From: Psychrobacter immobilis
Lineage (GTDB): Bacteria > Pseudomonadota > Gammaproteobacteria > Pseudomonadales > Moraxellaceae
Direction: 5' to 3'
DNA: 64,000 bases
NCBI RefSeq assembly: GCF_904846235.1
Contig: NZ_CAJGZN010000004.1
Coordinates: 124,001 to 188,000, forward strand
Below the pieces are notes generated by a model. It was not told where the DNA came from. It saw nothing but the letters and a program-made list of their open reading frames with translations, and made no database searches. The translations under genes were made by a program, and so were the position numbers. This document shows positions 18,854-28,687 of this stretch, one piece after another (positions within the stretch are counted from its first letter, which is position 1; the number at the start of each line of letters is the position of its first letter).

Positions 18854-20344
18854 ATGAATAAACAATCTGGCACGACCACTGACGATACGCCAAGAGAAGT
18901 CACGCGCAAAGTATCTGTCGCTATTATTGGTGCTGGTACCGCAGGTCAAAACGCTTTTCGCCAAGCAAGTAAAATCAAAGATGACGTGGTCATTATTAAT
19001 GAAGGATTTTGGACCACGACCTGTATAGCGGTCGGCTGTATGCCTAGTAAGCTGCTAATTGCAGCTGCTGATCGCGCACATGATGCCAACCGTTCTGCTG
19101 AGTTTGGTATCCATGCGACCGCGCAAATTGATGGCAAACGAGTCATGGAACGTGTACGTGACGAACGCAGTCATTTTGCCAGCTACATTAAAAAGCAAGT
19201 GGACAGCTGGCCTGATCATAAGAAAATCGACGGTCGTGCTCGTATTAATGAGCAAGGGCTAATCGAGGTCAATGATGAGCTGATTGCTGCTGAGCAAATC
19301 ATTATCGCCACCGGTAGCTCGCCGTTTATTCCTGATGGATGGGCAGATAAGCTTGGTGATACCATGCTAACGTCTGATAGTGTCTTTGAACTTGAAGACT
19401 TACCAAAAACGATGGCTGTCGTCGGTGCTGGTGCTATTGGTCTAGAGCTTGCGCAAGCATTTACACGTTTAGGTGTGGAAGTTACGCTGCTAAACCGTGC
19501 CAAACAAGTGGCTGGTCTAAAAGATGATGATATCAATAATAAAGCGATCGATTGCTTAGGTCATGAATTGACCATGCATCTAGGCAGCGAAATTACCGAT
19601 GTAGGCACAAAAGCAGATGAAGGTAATAAAAGTGCGTTTATCAAATATGAAGACAGTGCTGGTGAGTCTCAGCAATGGCAAGGCGAGTACGTCTTAGTTG
19701 CTACTGGTCGTCGCAACAATATTAAGCAGCTAGGTGTCGAAAACTTAGGTGTTGAGCTAGACGATAAGAACCGTCCAAAAGATTTAAGTAAAAAAACAGG
19801 TCAGATTGGCGACTTAAACGTCTATATCGTTGGTGATGCCAATGCTAATATTCCGTTATTGCATGTGGCCAGCGATGAAGGCTATAGTGCAGGTAGTATG
19901 GTCTGCGAAAATACAGAAGCGGCCTATATTCGCCCACCTGCGACGCCGTTTTCTATCGTATTTTGCTCACCGCAAATCGTCAATGTTGGTATGTCGCTAC
20001 CAGAGATTCAAAAAGATTCAGAACTCGAATTTGTTATCGGTAGCGTGAGCTTTGATAATCAAGGACGTAGCCGTGTGATGGGTGTCAACTGCGGCTTACT
20101 ACATATCTATGCCTGCAAAAAAACCGACAGAATATTAGGCGCGAGCATGGTGGGCCCTGATGCCGAATACATCGGTCATATATTAGCCACAGCGATTACC
20201 AATGACTTGAGCATTAAAGAGATGCTTGACACGCCTTTTTATCACCCTACGATATTAGAAGGACTGCGTACGGCATTACGTGATGTGCAGGACAAAATGG
20301 AGATACCCTATCAATCTCAAGACGCGCAAGAAGACAATTTTTAA
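18854..20344 (+). CDS. Dihydrolipoyl dehydrogenase-family FAD disulfide oxidoreductase
   Basis: Class I pyridine nucleotide-disulfide oxidoreductase. With start ATG 18854 (AGAGA upstream; an in-frame TTG lies at 18833) it is 496 residues. The FAD-binding GAGTAGQ is at 26-32, the redox pair C57-x4-C62 in CIAVGCMPSKLL, the NAD-binding GAGAIGLELAQAF near 190, the second FAD motif YIVGDANANIPLLHVASDEG, and the C-terminal base region FYHPTILEGLRTALRD. The last differs from the usual HPTxSE of dihydrolipoamide dehydrogenase but retains His-Pro-Thr and Glu. No 2-oxoacid dehydrogenase genes are adjacent, so the substrate is uncertain; a non-complex Lpd-like or mercuric-reductase-like role is possible. 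Confidence 0.85.
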   Translation: MNKQSGTTTDDTPREVTRKVSVAIIGAGTAGQNAFRQASKIKDDVVIINEGFWTTTCIAVGCMPSKLLIAAADRAHDANRSAEFGIHATAQIDGKRVMERVRDERSHFASYIKKQVDSWPDHKKIDGRARINEQGLIEVNDELIAAEQIIIATGSSPFIPDGWADKLGDTMLTSDSVFELEDLPKTMAVVGAGAIGLELAQAFTRLGVEVTLLNRAKQVAGLKDDDINNKAIDCLGHELTMHLGSEITDVGTKADEGNKSAFIKYEDSAGESQQWQGEYVLVATGRRNNIKQLGVENLGVELDDKNRPKDLSKKTGQIGDLNVYIVGDANANIPLLHVASDEGYSAGSMVCENTEAAYIRPPATPFSIVFCSPQIVNVGMSLPEIQKDSELEFVIGSVSFDNQGRSRVMGVNCGLLHIYACKKTDRILGASMVGPDAEYIGHILATAITNDLSIKEMLDTPFYHPTILEGLRTALRDVQDKMEIPYQSQDAQEDNF

Positions 20345-20491
20345 TTTACAGTTAGGTCTTGCTCTAAAAAATAGAGTTAGGCTTAGTCATCACTCATGCT
20401 ATATTTGATTGACTAGACAACTTGAGGTGACGTGTGACCGGACACCTCATTTATCAAACCTTGTATACACACACCCTGCATGGACGAAGCA

Positions 20492-21676
20492 ATGTCAATC
20501 GCTAGTGTTACCGACTTTTTTAAAGAAATCATTCGTGACCTACATACTAGTCTCTACCTTGCGCTTGGCGGATCTATAGATGAAGAGTCGCTCAATTGGT
20601 CTTCTCAAGCAGTAGAGCTTGCTAGCACTGGCATAAAGATCCTAATACTGCTTGCGGTATTGGGATTTTTTTATTGGTTGGCCAATTATATTCTCAAGCA
20701 AAGCAGAGCCAAAATTCGTTTAAATGATCGCCGTACCAAGATTGCACGCTCAACGCTACGTTACGTTTGGATTGTCGCCAGTCTGATAGCGATCATGAGT
20801 CAGATAAACTTTGAACCAGAAACCATCAAGGCTACAGCAAAAGCAAGTACGTGGGCTGGTATCTACTACGTACTGTGGGCGTCGTCTGGTCAGATTATTC
20901 ATAAAGTCCTACAGCATTATGGACTCAATGCCTCGATAGAGCAGCTGCTCAAAAATATCTTGTCGGTACTCCTATTGGTACTTGGGCTTGCCAGCGTGAT
21001 GGCACAATTTGGTTTTGATATCGTATCGTTAGTTGCAGGTTTGGGTATTGTCGGTTTAGCTGTCGGTTTCGCTGCTCAATCGACGCTTGCCAACTTTATC
21101 GCCGGTATCACTATTTTGCTGGAGCAGTCGTTTCAAGTTGGGGACTGGATTCATATCAATGATAATGAGGGACGCGTGGTGCTTATTGCCTTGCGCACCA
21201 CTCATATCCTCACTCGAGACAACATCACTGTCATTATCCCAAACTCTAACGTTGCCTCCTCCGAGGTAATTAACCTGACTTCCAAGAACTTTATACGTTT
21301 TGATATTCGCGTACGTATCGCATTCGAAGATGATATAGAAACAGCTCGCAAGGAAATTTTGCAAGTACTTAGCGATACCGATGCGGTGCTTAATCGTCCT
21401 GAGACCTCAGCGACCGTGGCAGAAATTGGCGAGTACGGGGTGTTCTTTATCGTACGTTTTTGGGTCAAACCAGCAGCCGTGGCACGTATACCTAAAATTA
21501 AAGAAGTGCTGCAAGAAGAAATTAAAATTGCATTTGATGCGGCTAATATCTCTACGCCCTATCCGCATATGCGACTGCTAATGCCAAAGGATGTTGACTA
21601 CCCTATTGCGACCAAGCCCTTTGCAACCACCACTCAAATCGTTCCAGAGGAATTACCACTGACGAAGGGTAAGTAG
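20492..21676 (+). CDS. MscS-family mechanosensitive ion channel
   Basis: Small-conductance channel that opens under membrane tension to release solutes on osmotic down-shock. The 394-residue protein has about four or five helices; the pore helix region VAGLGIVGLAVGFAAQSTLANFIAGITILLEQ is followed by SFQVGDWI, the family hallmark, and by the cytoplasmic vestibule with RTTHILTRDNITVIIPNSNV. ATG 20492 has GGA seven bases upstream; ATG 20480 in frame is the alternative. Single gene. Confidence 0.9.
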   Translation: MSIASVTDFFKEIIRDLHTSLYLALGGSIDEESLNWSSQAVELASTGIKILILLAVLGFFYWLANYILKQSRAKIRLNDRRTKIARSTLRYVWIVASLIAIMSQINFEPETIKATAKASTWAGIYYVLWASSGQIIHKVLQHYGLNASIEQLLKNILSVLLLVLGLASVMAQFGFDIVSLVAGLGIVGLAVGFAAQSTLANFIAGITILLEQSFQVGDWIHINDNEGRVVLIALRTTHILTRDNITVIIPNSNVASSEVINLTSKNFIRFDIRVRIAFEDDIETARKEILQVLSDTDAVLNRPETSATVAEIGEYGVFFIVRFWVKPAAVARIPKIKEVLQEEIKIAFDAANISTPYPHMRLLMPKDVDYPIATKPFATTTQIVPEELPLTKGK

Positions 21677-21826
21677 AGAATTTATTTTCACGTATTTGAC
21701 TATCACATCTTAAAATCTTAAACACGGCTACTTTGAACCATCCTACTGTGAATTATGGTAAAATTGCCGGTTACACCGATTATCTTATTATTTGCTTTTT
21801 TGTCAATTTAGCCCACAGGTACCCGT

Positions 21827-24133
21827 ATGACCGAACAAACCGCGCCCGCATCTCTAACAGCAGCTTCACCAGAGTTGTCGCTTGATCTTATTATTACCTG
21901 TGCCGATGGGCTTGAGGCACCACTGCAGACTGAGCTAACCAGTTTTGGCATTGACAGCGAAATCAAAAGTACCGGCCGTCTAGCCGTAACTGGTGGCTTA
22001 CGTGAGCTATATACTATCTGCCTATGGTCACGCGTGGCATCGCGGGTATTGATGCTAATTAAACGTAAAAACATCAATGCAGAATACGACGTTGCGGAGC
22101 AGCTATACGGCTTGGCAAAATCGGTCAATTGGACTGAGCAGTTTAGCCTAGAGCAAACCTTTGCTATTCGTCTGTCTGTCGATAAGCGTGTCGCCGTCAG
22201 TCAGCAGTTTGCCATGCTACGTATCAAAGATGCGATTGCCGATACCTTTAACGAAGTTTACGACAGCCGTCCTAACGTCGATAGCAAAAACCCAGACTTC
22301 TCTGTTTTTGCAACCATCAATGACAAGCAAGCTGAGTTGTATCTAGATTTATCAGGTACCAGTTTGCATCGCCGTGGTTACCGTGTGGCTATGACAGAAG
22401 CACCATTAAAAGAAAACTTAGCAGCTGCCCTACTTTATAGTGCTGGTTGGCACAAGAAAAATGAAGCTGGCGATGCACCTTTCTATAATGCGTTAATTGA
22501 CCCAATGTGCGGCTCTGGAACTTTCCTTATCGAAGCGCTATTGATGCATTGCGACTATGCCGTGGGTATCGACAAAGCTGCCAATCAATTTGGTTTTTAT
22601 CAGTGGCAGCATCATGACGAGACGTTATGGCAAGAAATGATCGATGATGCTCAAACGCGTTTTCGTGAAGCATTAGAGATTGCCAATGAGCAGCCTGATA
22701 CATTGCCGCTTATGCTGGGCTTTGATGCTGATAGTGGTGCGATTCTTGCTACAGAGAAAAACCTTATTGCCGCAGGTTTACAAGACCTTTTACCGCTACT
22801 CGATATCGAACATCGTGCGCTTGACCAACTCAGCAACGTGCTCAAGCCATTAGTCAATGATGGTCGATTGAGCAATCCTTTGGTCATTACCAACCCACCG
22901 TATGGTGAGCGTTTGGGTGATGAAGAAATGATTAAGCCGTTGTATCAAGCAATTGGGCTTATCTTGCAAGACAGCTTTGCCGGTAGTGGCATTGACCCGA
23001 TGCTTGGCATATTGGCCTCTCATGTTGAACAAGTAGATATTCTACCGATTAAAGAACCAAAAACCTTACGTTGTCATAATGGTGCTATTACCGTCTATTT
23101 CCGCTACGGAACGCTCATCGCTGGGCAAACGGGCAACCTTGTCAGTCGTTTTGAGAAACGCGAGATTGAAGTAGAAGATGGACAAGACTTTATCAATCGT
23201 CTGCAAAAAAACCTTGCTAAGCTTAAGAAACTGGCCAAAAAAGACAATGTAAGCAATATTCGTGTATACGATGCTGATTTACCTGATTTTAAAGTCGCGA
23301 TTGATTTATATGGTGATTATGCGCATGTGCAAGAATATGCACCACCAAAGACCATCCCACCTGAGACTGCAAAGAAACGCTTCAACTTGGCATTGATGGG
23401 TATCCGTGAAGTCTTTGATATTAACCGTGAACAGATCTTTATCAAAACGCGTGCTCGTCAGTCTGGTAACGATCAGTACAGCAAGCAGAACACCACAGAA
23501 AAACGTGGCAAGTTTCATGTTGCGCGCGAAGATGGTGCTTACCTTTACGTCAATTTTACAGATTATTTAGATACTGGTCTGTTTATCGATCACCGTAATA
23601 TGCGTGCTCGTATCAAAGATAACAGTCGCGGTAAAGCAGTACTTAACCTGTTCGCTTATACTTGTACCGCAAGTGTGCATGCAGCGCTTGCTGGTGCGAA
23701 AAAAGTCACTAGCGTCGATTTGTCACAGAACTATCTAGATTGGGGCAAACAAAACTTTGTCTTGAACGGTTTGGACGTTAGCCGAAATAAATACCAATTC
23801 GTTGCTGCCGATATCTTTGAGTGGATTAAAGACAATACCGAACAGTTCGATGTTATCTTTATTGATCCGCCGACTTTCTCAAACTCTAAAAAATTCCAAG
23901 GTACTTTTGATGTGCAACGTGATCATGCGGCATTGATTAATCGTGCGATGAACCGCCTAACCTCTGATGGTGTCTTGTACTTTTCTAACAACTTTACGCG
24001 TTTTGAGTTAGATGAGCAGTTGACTCAGCGTTATGACATCATTGATATCACGCAAAAAACCATTGGCTTTGATTTCAATATCAAAAAACCGATTCATCAA
24101 AGCTTTGAGATTCGTCACCGTCAAAGTCTATAA
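21827..24133 (+). CDS. rlmL: Bifunctional 23S rRNA methyltransferase RlmKL
   Basis: Fusion enzyme that makes m2G2445 and m7G2069 in 23S rRNA. The 768 residues contain an N-terminal THUMP domain (about 15-180), a first methyltransferase domain with DPMCGSGTFLIEALL and the catalytic NPPYGERLGD, and a second domain with VLNLFAYTCTASVHAALAGAKKVTSVDLS and the DPPTFSNSKK motif. This is the normal full-length layout. AGG upstream of ATG. A terminator follows at 24260-24293. Confidence 0.96.
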   Translation: MTEQTAPASLTAASPELSLDLIITCADGLEAPLQTELTSFGIDSEIKSTGRLAVTGGLRELYTICLWSRVASRVLMLIKRKNINAEYDVAEQLYGLAKSVNWTEQFSLEQTFAIRLSVDKRVAVSQQFAMLRIKDAIADTFNEVYDSRPNVDSKNPDFSVFATINDKQAELYLDLSGTSLHRRGYRVAMTEAPLKENLAAALLYSAGWHKKNEAGDAPFYNALIDPMCGSGTFLIEALLMHCDYAVGIDKAANQFGFYQWQHHDETLWQEMIDDAQTRFREALEIANEQPDTLPLMLGFDADSGAILATEKNLIAAGLQDLLPLLDIEHRALDQLSNVLKPLVNDGRLSNPLVITNPPYGERLGDEEMIKPLYQAIGLILQDSFAGSGIDPMLGILASHVEQVDILPIKEPKTLRCHNGAITVYFRYGTLIAGQTGNLVSRFEKREIEVEDGQDFINRLQKNLAKLKKLAKKDNVSNIRVYDADLPDFKVAIDLYGDYAHVQEYAPPKTIPPETAKKRFNLALMGIREVFDINREQIFIKTRARQSGNDQYSKQNTTEKRGKFHVAREDGAYLYVNFTDYLDTGLFIDHRNMRARIKDNSRGKAVLNLFAYTCTASVHAALAGAKKVTSVDLSQNYLDWGKQNFVLNGLDVSRNKYQFVAADIFEWIKDNTEQFDVIFIDPPTFSNSKKFQGTFDVQRDHAALINRAMNRLTSDGVLYFSNNFTRFELDEQLTQRYDIIDITQKTIGFDFNIKKPIHQSFEIRHRQSL

Positions 24134-24259
24134 TTCGAAGTTTTAGATTTAAAACTTAAAGACCTTAAACAGGATTTTGATAAATAAGACTATAGATTTA
24201 TAAGGGCAATATAAGTATCTGAAACTTCTGTTTTTTGCCGAATGTATATGAAATATAAC

Positions 24260-24293
24260 AATGGCCCAATCAGCTTTGATTGGGCCATTTTTT
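24260..24293 (+). terminator. Intrinsic terminator of rlmL
   Basis: AATGGCCCAATCA pairs perfectly with TGATTGGGCCATT around GCTT, then a T-run. Confidence 0.9.
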
Positions 24294-24315
24294 GTTGCTA
24301 TGATAGAGCGTTACT

Positions 24316-24359
24316 AGGCGATGGATTTGCGCAGTTATTGCGTAAGCATCGCCTTTTTT
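24316..24359 (+). terminator. Second terminator-like hairpin in the leader of the first terD gene
   Basis: AGGCGATG and CATCGCCT form the outer stem; TTGCGC and GCGTAA extend it inside with one wobble pair; six T residues follow. It stands only 45 bases upstream of the terD start and 22 bases after the rlmL terminator, so it could be an attenuator acting on transcripts entering terD. Confidence 0.65.
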
Positions 24360-24404
24360 CGATGACCTCATAAACCACTAACGTCTAATAAAAAGGATAA
24401 CACC

Positions 24405-24980
24405 ATGGCTTTATCACTTAATAAAGGCGGTAATTTATCGCTAACGAAAACCGACCCAAACTTAACCAAGCTACTTATCGGTCTTGGTTGGGATGAGCGC
24501 GCCACCTCTGGTGCTGAGTTCGACCTTGATGCTAGCGTATTTCTGTTAAATGGCGCAGGCAAAGTGCGCGGCGATCATGACTTTATCTTTTATAATCAGC
24601 TGAAGTCTGACAATGGCGCTGTCGAGCATACTGGTGACAACCGTACTGGCGAAGGTGACGGTGATGATGAAGTTATCAAAGTAAACCTAACTCAAGTACC
24701 TGCAGACGTAGATAAAGTAGTCGTGACCGTGACTATTCATGACGCTGCTGCTCGCAGCCAGAACTTTGGTCAAGTCGCAAACGCCTTTATCCGTGTCGTT
24801 AACGAAGAGACAGGCACTGAAGTGGTACGTTTTGATTTAGCAGAAGACTACTCTGTAGAGACAGCGATGGTGTTTGGCGAAGTATATCGTCACAACGGCG
24901 AATGGAAATTCCGTGCTGTTGGTCAAGGCTATTCAGGCGGTTTGCAAGCGATGTGTCAGCAATACGGTGTTGATATCTAA
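24405..24980 (+). CDS. TerD-family tellurium resistance protein (paralogue 1)
   Basis: Calcium-binding beta-sandwich protein of the Ter stress system, cytoplasmic or loosely membrane-associated. The 191 residues show the complete family pattern: ISLxKGG-type start ([11 protein letters not shown]), GLGWDERAT at 26-34, [10 protein letters not shown] at 39-48, the acidic metal site [15 protein letters not shown] at 75-89, and the C-terminal [19 protein letters not shown] precedes the ATG. It is very similar to the paralogue at 27907. It lies behind a terminator-like hairpin and before the DUF475 gene, each as a separate transcript unit. TerE/TerZ/TerD letters cannot be assigned by eye. Confidence 0.94.
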   Translation: MALSLNKGGNLSLTKTDPNLTKLLIGLGWDERATSGAEFDLDASVFLLNGAGKVRGDHDFIFYNQLKSDNGAVEHTGDNRTGEGDGDDEVIKVNLTQVPADVDKVVVTVTIHDAAARSQNFGQVANAFIRVVNEETGTEVVRFDLAEDYSVETAMVFGEVYRHNGEWKFRAVGQGYSGGLQAMCQQYGVDI

Positions 24981-25120
24981 AACTATTATTTACTGGTATT
25001 TAGTCAGTTATTAGTCACCGTCATCACGTCCAAAATAGCAAACCGCCATCGTTGCAAATAGTCACATTTTTAATGGCCAAATGACTAGTAATGCTTTACG
25101 TTTCGTTTAAAATTATGCAT

Positions 25121-25149
25121 AAAAAGTGGTTAGTAATAACCGCTTTTTT
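25121..25149 (+). terminator. Intrinsic terminator after the first terD gene
   Basis: AAAAAGTGGTTA pairs with TAACCGCTTTTTT (one G-T pair) around a short loop. It lies 58 bases before the DUF475 gene. Confidence 0.75.
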
Positions 25150-25206
25150 GCGGTTCATGCCTATACTAGGTAGACCTTAGCTTTACGCAACCATACAGGA
25201 TGTGTC

Positions 25207-26274
25207 ATGAGACATTTTTATTTAGACTTTATTTTCACCGCAATTGCTTTGGCAATAGCAGCATGGTGGGGATATTCACATGGCGGTATGGGTGGCATGA
25301 TAGCCACTCTTTCTATTACCGCTATTTTGGCCGTCATGGAGATTTCATTATCTTTTGATAATGCGGTGGTCAATGCTTCAGTCCTTAAGGGCTGGGACGA
25401 ATTTTGGAAAAAGATATTTTTAACCGTTGGTATCCTAATCGCCGTATTCGGTATGCGATTGGTCTTCCCTATTGTCATCGTCGCGGTTACTGCCGACCTT
25501 GGTATGATGGAAGTCATCAACTTGGCTTTATATAGCCCTGAAGAGTACTCGGCAAGACTAATGGCACACCATGCGGAAATCTCAGCATTTGGTGGTATTT
25601 TCTTACTATTGGTATTCTTGAACTTTATTTTTGATGACAAAGAAGTACATTGGTTTGACTGGCTTGAGAGCCGTTTAGCTAAGCTAGGCAAAGTCGATGC
25701 CATGAGCGTATTTGTAGCGCTTATCGTCTTGATGATTGCGGTATCGTGGGCTAATGCAGAGCAGTCAAGCGCTGTTCTAATCGCAGGTGTTTGGGGTATC
25801 TTGGTTTATCTGGGCGTACAGGTCGTATCAGGTATGCTTGAGGGCGATTTGGAAGAAGACCTAGAAAATGAAGAAAACGGTTCGGGCGCTGCGGCGACCA
25901 GTGCCATTATGAAGGGCGGTATCATTGGTTTCTTATACTTAGAAGTCCTAGATGCTTCATTCAGTTTCGATGGTGTGATTGGCGCATTTGCAATTACCAA
26001 TGACGTGATTGTCATCATGTTAGGTCTTGCGATTGGTGCGATGTTCGTACGTTCTATGACTATTTTCTTGGTAGACAAAGGCACGCTTGACGAGTTCATC
26101 TATCTTGAGCATGGTGCGCATTATGCAATCGGCGCATTGGCACTGATTATGCTATTGTCAGTGAAGTTCCATGTACCAGAGATTATCACTGGTCTGATTG
26201 GTATTGCCTTTATTGGTTGGGCGCTGCTAGCGTCACTTCAGCATCGTAAAGCTGAGAAAGCAAGCCTGAACTAA
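25207..26274 (+). CDS. DUF475 integral membrane protein, TerC-like
   Basis: A 355-residue protein with about nine membrane helices. The segments AVMEISLSFDNAVVNASVLKG and LEVLDASFSFDGVIGAFAITN carry the acidic Glu/Asp-Ser-Phe-Asp repeat shared by DUF475 and the TerC family, believed to bind metal ions in the membrane. An acidic loop GDLEEDLENEENGSG lies at about 215-230. In published analyses of ter clusters the DUF475 family often stands in for or beside TerC, and this gene lies among terD genes. It is named TerC-like here by superfamily, not by proven function. AGGATG-type signal upstream of ATG. Confidence 0.85.
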   Translation: MRHFYLDFIFTAIALAIAAWWGYSHGGMGGMIATLSITAILAVMEISLSFDNAVVNASVLKGWDEFWKKIFLTVGILIAVFGMRLVFPIVIVAVTADLGMMEVINLALYSPEEYSARLMAHHAEISAFGGIFLLLVFLNFIFDDKEVHWFDWLESRLAKLGKVDAMSVFVALIVLMIAVSWANAEQSSAVLIAGVWGILVYLGVQVVSGMLEGDLEEDLENEENGSGAAATSAIMKGGIIGFLYLEVLDASFSFDGVIGAFAITNDVIVIMLGLAIGAMFVRSMTIFLVDKGTLDEFIYLEHGAHYAIGALALIMLLSVKFHVPEIITGLIGIAFIGWALLASLQHRKAEKASLN

Positions 26275-26316
26275 GGCATGTTCTCAGTGTAGTCTGTATT
26301 TAGTTATACATCTAAG

Positions 26317-26349
26317 CAGGTCATATCATCAGGTATGGCCTGTTTTTTT
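26317..26349 (+). terminator. Intrinsic terminator after the DUF475 gene
   Basis: CAGGTCATA and TATGGCCTG form a stem with one G-T type mismatch around an 8-base loop, followed by seven T residues. Confidence 0.8.
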
Positions 26350-26531
26350 GACAATTTTGCCTTACTGTTTTTGCCACCCTATCAGGTCATATTGAAGCCC
26401 CAAGATATCGGAATAACCAATAATTGAGACAATCAATGGTTAAAGTTACGTTTGCCCTGTTACTATTACCCTATCTTCAGTTAAAATCCTCATCTTTAAA
26501 TAACTTGTCGAAATAAGACCCTATAAACGAT

Positions 26532-27452
26532 ATGCAAAAAATTCTTGATGATATTGCCGCAGAGATGGCAAGAGAAACTGACCGCGGCAAAGTAGCAGAT
26601 TATATCCCGCAATTGGCTCATGTTGATCCGAACCAGTTCGGTATAGCTGTAGCGACTCCTGATGGGCATATGTATGCAGCAGGTGATGCAAGCACTCTGT
26701 TTTCCATCCAAAGTATCTCTAAGGTATTTACCCTAACCATTGGTCTTGGCAAGCTAGGCGATACACTTTGGACACACGTCGGACGCGAACCATCTGGCGA
26801 TCCTTTTAATTCAATTGTGATGCTCGAGCATGAGTCTGGCCGACCGCGCAACCCATTTATCAATGCTGGTGCCATTGCCGTGGTGGATGCTATTATGATG
26901 GGGCATAAACCCAAAGAGACACTGGGTGAAATTCTGCAGTTTGTTCACCTCATTGCAGATGATGAGTCCATTCGCTTTGATCATAAAGTAGCGGCTTCTG
27001 AGATGGCGCACAAGGACCGGAATGCCTCTCTGGCGCACTTTATGAAATCCTTTGGTCGTTTAAGACACGATGTGGATAATGTATTAGGTACGTATTTTCA
27101 TCAGTGCTCAATTGCAATGAACTGCCAACAGCTGGCCAGTGCCGGTCTTTATTTAGTATCTAACGGAGTTGATAAGCACTCAGGAGTACGTGTAATCAAT
27201 GAAAAACGAGCACGTCGTATTAACTCATTGATGATGATGTGTGGTCATTATGATGGTTCTGGCGAATTTGCTTACCGTGTGGGCTTACCAGGCAAAAGTG
27301 GTGTTGGTGGCGGTATTTTGACGATAGCACCGGGTAAAGGGTCTATCGCGGTTTGGTCACCAGGGCTTGATCATGTAGGTAACTCTAAGCTTGGACTAAA
27401 AGCACTAGAGCGCTTCGTACAAAAAACTGGCTGGTCGGTTTTTGCAGAATGA
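26532..27452 (+). CDS. glsA: Glutaminase
   Basis: Serine-dependent beta-lactamase-like enzyme that hydrolyses glutamine to glutamate and ammonia. The catalytic SxxK is S61-I-S-K64 in [32 protein letters not shown] and the [27 protein letters not shown] segment are all glutaminase hallmarks. Length 306 is standard. The gene is on the same strand as and between two halves of the ter genes, with terminators at 26317 upstream and 454 empty bases downstream, so it is probably transcribed by itself. Whether it serves the Ter pathway is open. Confidence 0.95.
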   Translation: MQKILDDIAAEMARETDRGKVADYIPQLAHVDPNQFGIAVATPDGHMYAAGDASTLFSIQSISKVFTLTIGLGKLGDTLWTHVGREPSGDPFNSIVMLEHESGRPRNPFINAGAIAVVDAIMMGHKPKETLGEILQFVHLIADDESIRFDHKVAASEMAHKDRNASLAHFMKSFGRLRHDVDNVLGTYFHQCSIAMNCQQLASAGLYLVSNGVDKHSGVRVINEKRARRINSLMMMCGHYDGSGEFAYRVGLPGKSGVGGGILTIAPGKGSIAVWSPGLDHVGNSKLGLKALERFVQKTGWSVFAE

Positions 27453-27906
27453 GAGATACATGTATATTTATCTAAATAGGTTTTTTATATAATGCCATGC
27501 TCTCATACTAGCTGCGAAGCATACCTAAGGCATGAGTTGGTTTATTCTAAGCCCATATAGTCAGTCGGTGCTTTTTAAAGCGATTGTTTTATCTAAGCTA
27601 CCTTTGTGCTAAATCCTTTTTGTATGAAACATTACTTTTCATAACAATATCTTAACGACTATTGCTAAGTTGATTAGAAATTATCAAAGATACAGAAGTA
27701 TTATGTCCCTTAGTAAGCATATAGTAAGCGCACAAAATACGCCTTGCTTAGTGAGCAAACGCTTAGTATAGTAAAACCTAATGATATGCAGGGCATAGCG
27801 TACAGGTAAGTTTTTATTATTTGCTCTGAGGTATCAGTCACTGCACAACTTTTAGTTTATTTTTTATCAATCAATCCACTTAACTATTAATCCAAAGGAT
27901 ATTTGT
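27453..27906. other. Intergenic region upstream of the second terD gene
   Basis: 454 bases between the glutaminase gene and terD paralogue 2. No frame, RNA or terminator is evident. A possible promoter is listed separately at 27744-27772. Confidence 0.5.
27744..27772 (+). promoter_or_regulatory. Candidate sigma-70 promoter of the second terD gene
   Basis: TTGCTT and TATAGT are separated by exactly 17 bases. The -10 box matches five of six consensus bases, the -35 box three. It leaves a leader of about 125 bases before the ATG at 27907. Confidence 0.35.
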
Positions 27907-28482
27907 ATGGCTATTAGCTTAACAAAAGGCGGCAACGTAAACTTATCAAAAGAAGCACCAGGTTTAACTAACATTACAGTCGGCCTAGGCTGGGATCCAC
28001 GTGCCACTGACGGCCAAGAGTTTGATTTAGATGCAATCGGTTTCTTGATTAATGAAGCAGGCAAAGTCCGTAACGACCAAGATTTTATCTTTTTCAATAA
28101 CCTAAAATCAGACAACGGCGCTGTTGAGCATACTGGTGATAACCGTACTGGCGAAGGCGATGGCGATGATGAGAAAATCAAAATCAATCTTGCGAGCATT
28201 CCAGCTGACGTCAACAAAGTAGCTATCTGTGCCATCATCTATGAAGGCCAAGCACGTAACCAAAACTTCGGTCAAGTTGGTGATGCTTACATCCGCGTTG
28301 TAAACGACAATGGTGAGTCTGAAATCGCTCGTTACGACCTATCAGAAGACGGCAGCACTGAGACAGCGATGATTTTCGGTGAATTATATCGTCACAGCGG
28401 TGATTGGAAATTCCGTGCGGTTGGTCAAGGTTTCAGCGGTGGTCTTGGACCATTAGCAGCCTCTTATGGCGTAAATGTTTAA
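27907..28482 (+). CDS. TerD-family tellurium resistance protein (paralogue 2)
   Basis: Same architecture and length (191) as the first paralogue: [19 protein letters not shown] start, [11 protein letters not shown] at 26-36, [10 protein letters not shown], acidic metal site [15 protein letters not shown] at 75-89 and [22 protein letters not shown] at the end. AAAGGA lies upstream of the ATG. Followed at 206 bases by the AIM24-type gene. The acidic site is identical to that of paralogue 1, so metal binding is probably kept. Confidence 0.94.
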   Translation: MAISLTKGGNVNLSKEAPGLTNITVGLGWDPRATDGQEFDLDAIGFLINEAGKVRNDQDFIFFNNLKSDNGAVEHTGDNRTGEGDGDDEKIKINLASIPADVNKVAICAIIYEGQARNQNFGQVGDAYIRVVNDNGESEIARYDLSEDGSTETAMIFGELYRHSGDWKFRAVGQGFSGGLGPLAASYGVNV

Positions 28483-28687
28483 CGTTAGAACCAACGTAAA
28501 CGTTTAGCAAGCCAATTATCATAATCAGACGTCTGGTTATGATCTAATAAGCCATCAATTGTGCCCCTTTAACGCATTTGATGGCTTTAAATTTAATTGG
28601 CTTATCATAAAAGCTATAGAGTACCTAAAAGCACACGCACACATTAAGAGCATTTAACAAAGATATTAGAATAAGGATTTGCAAGCC

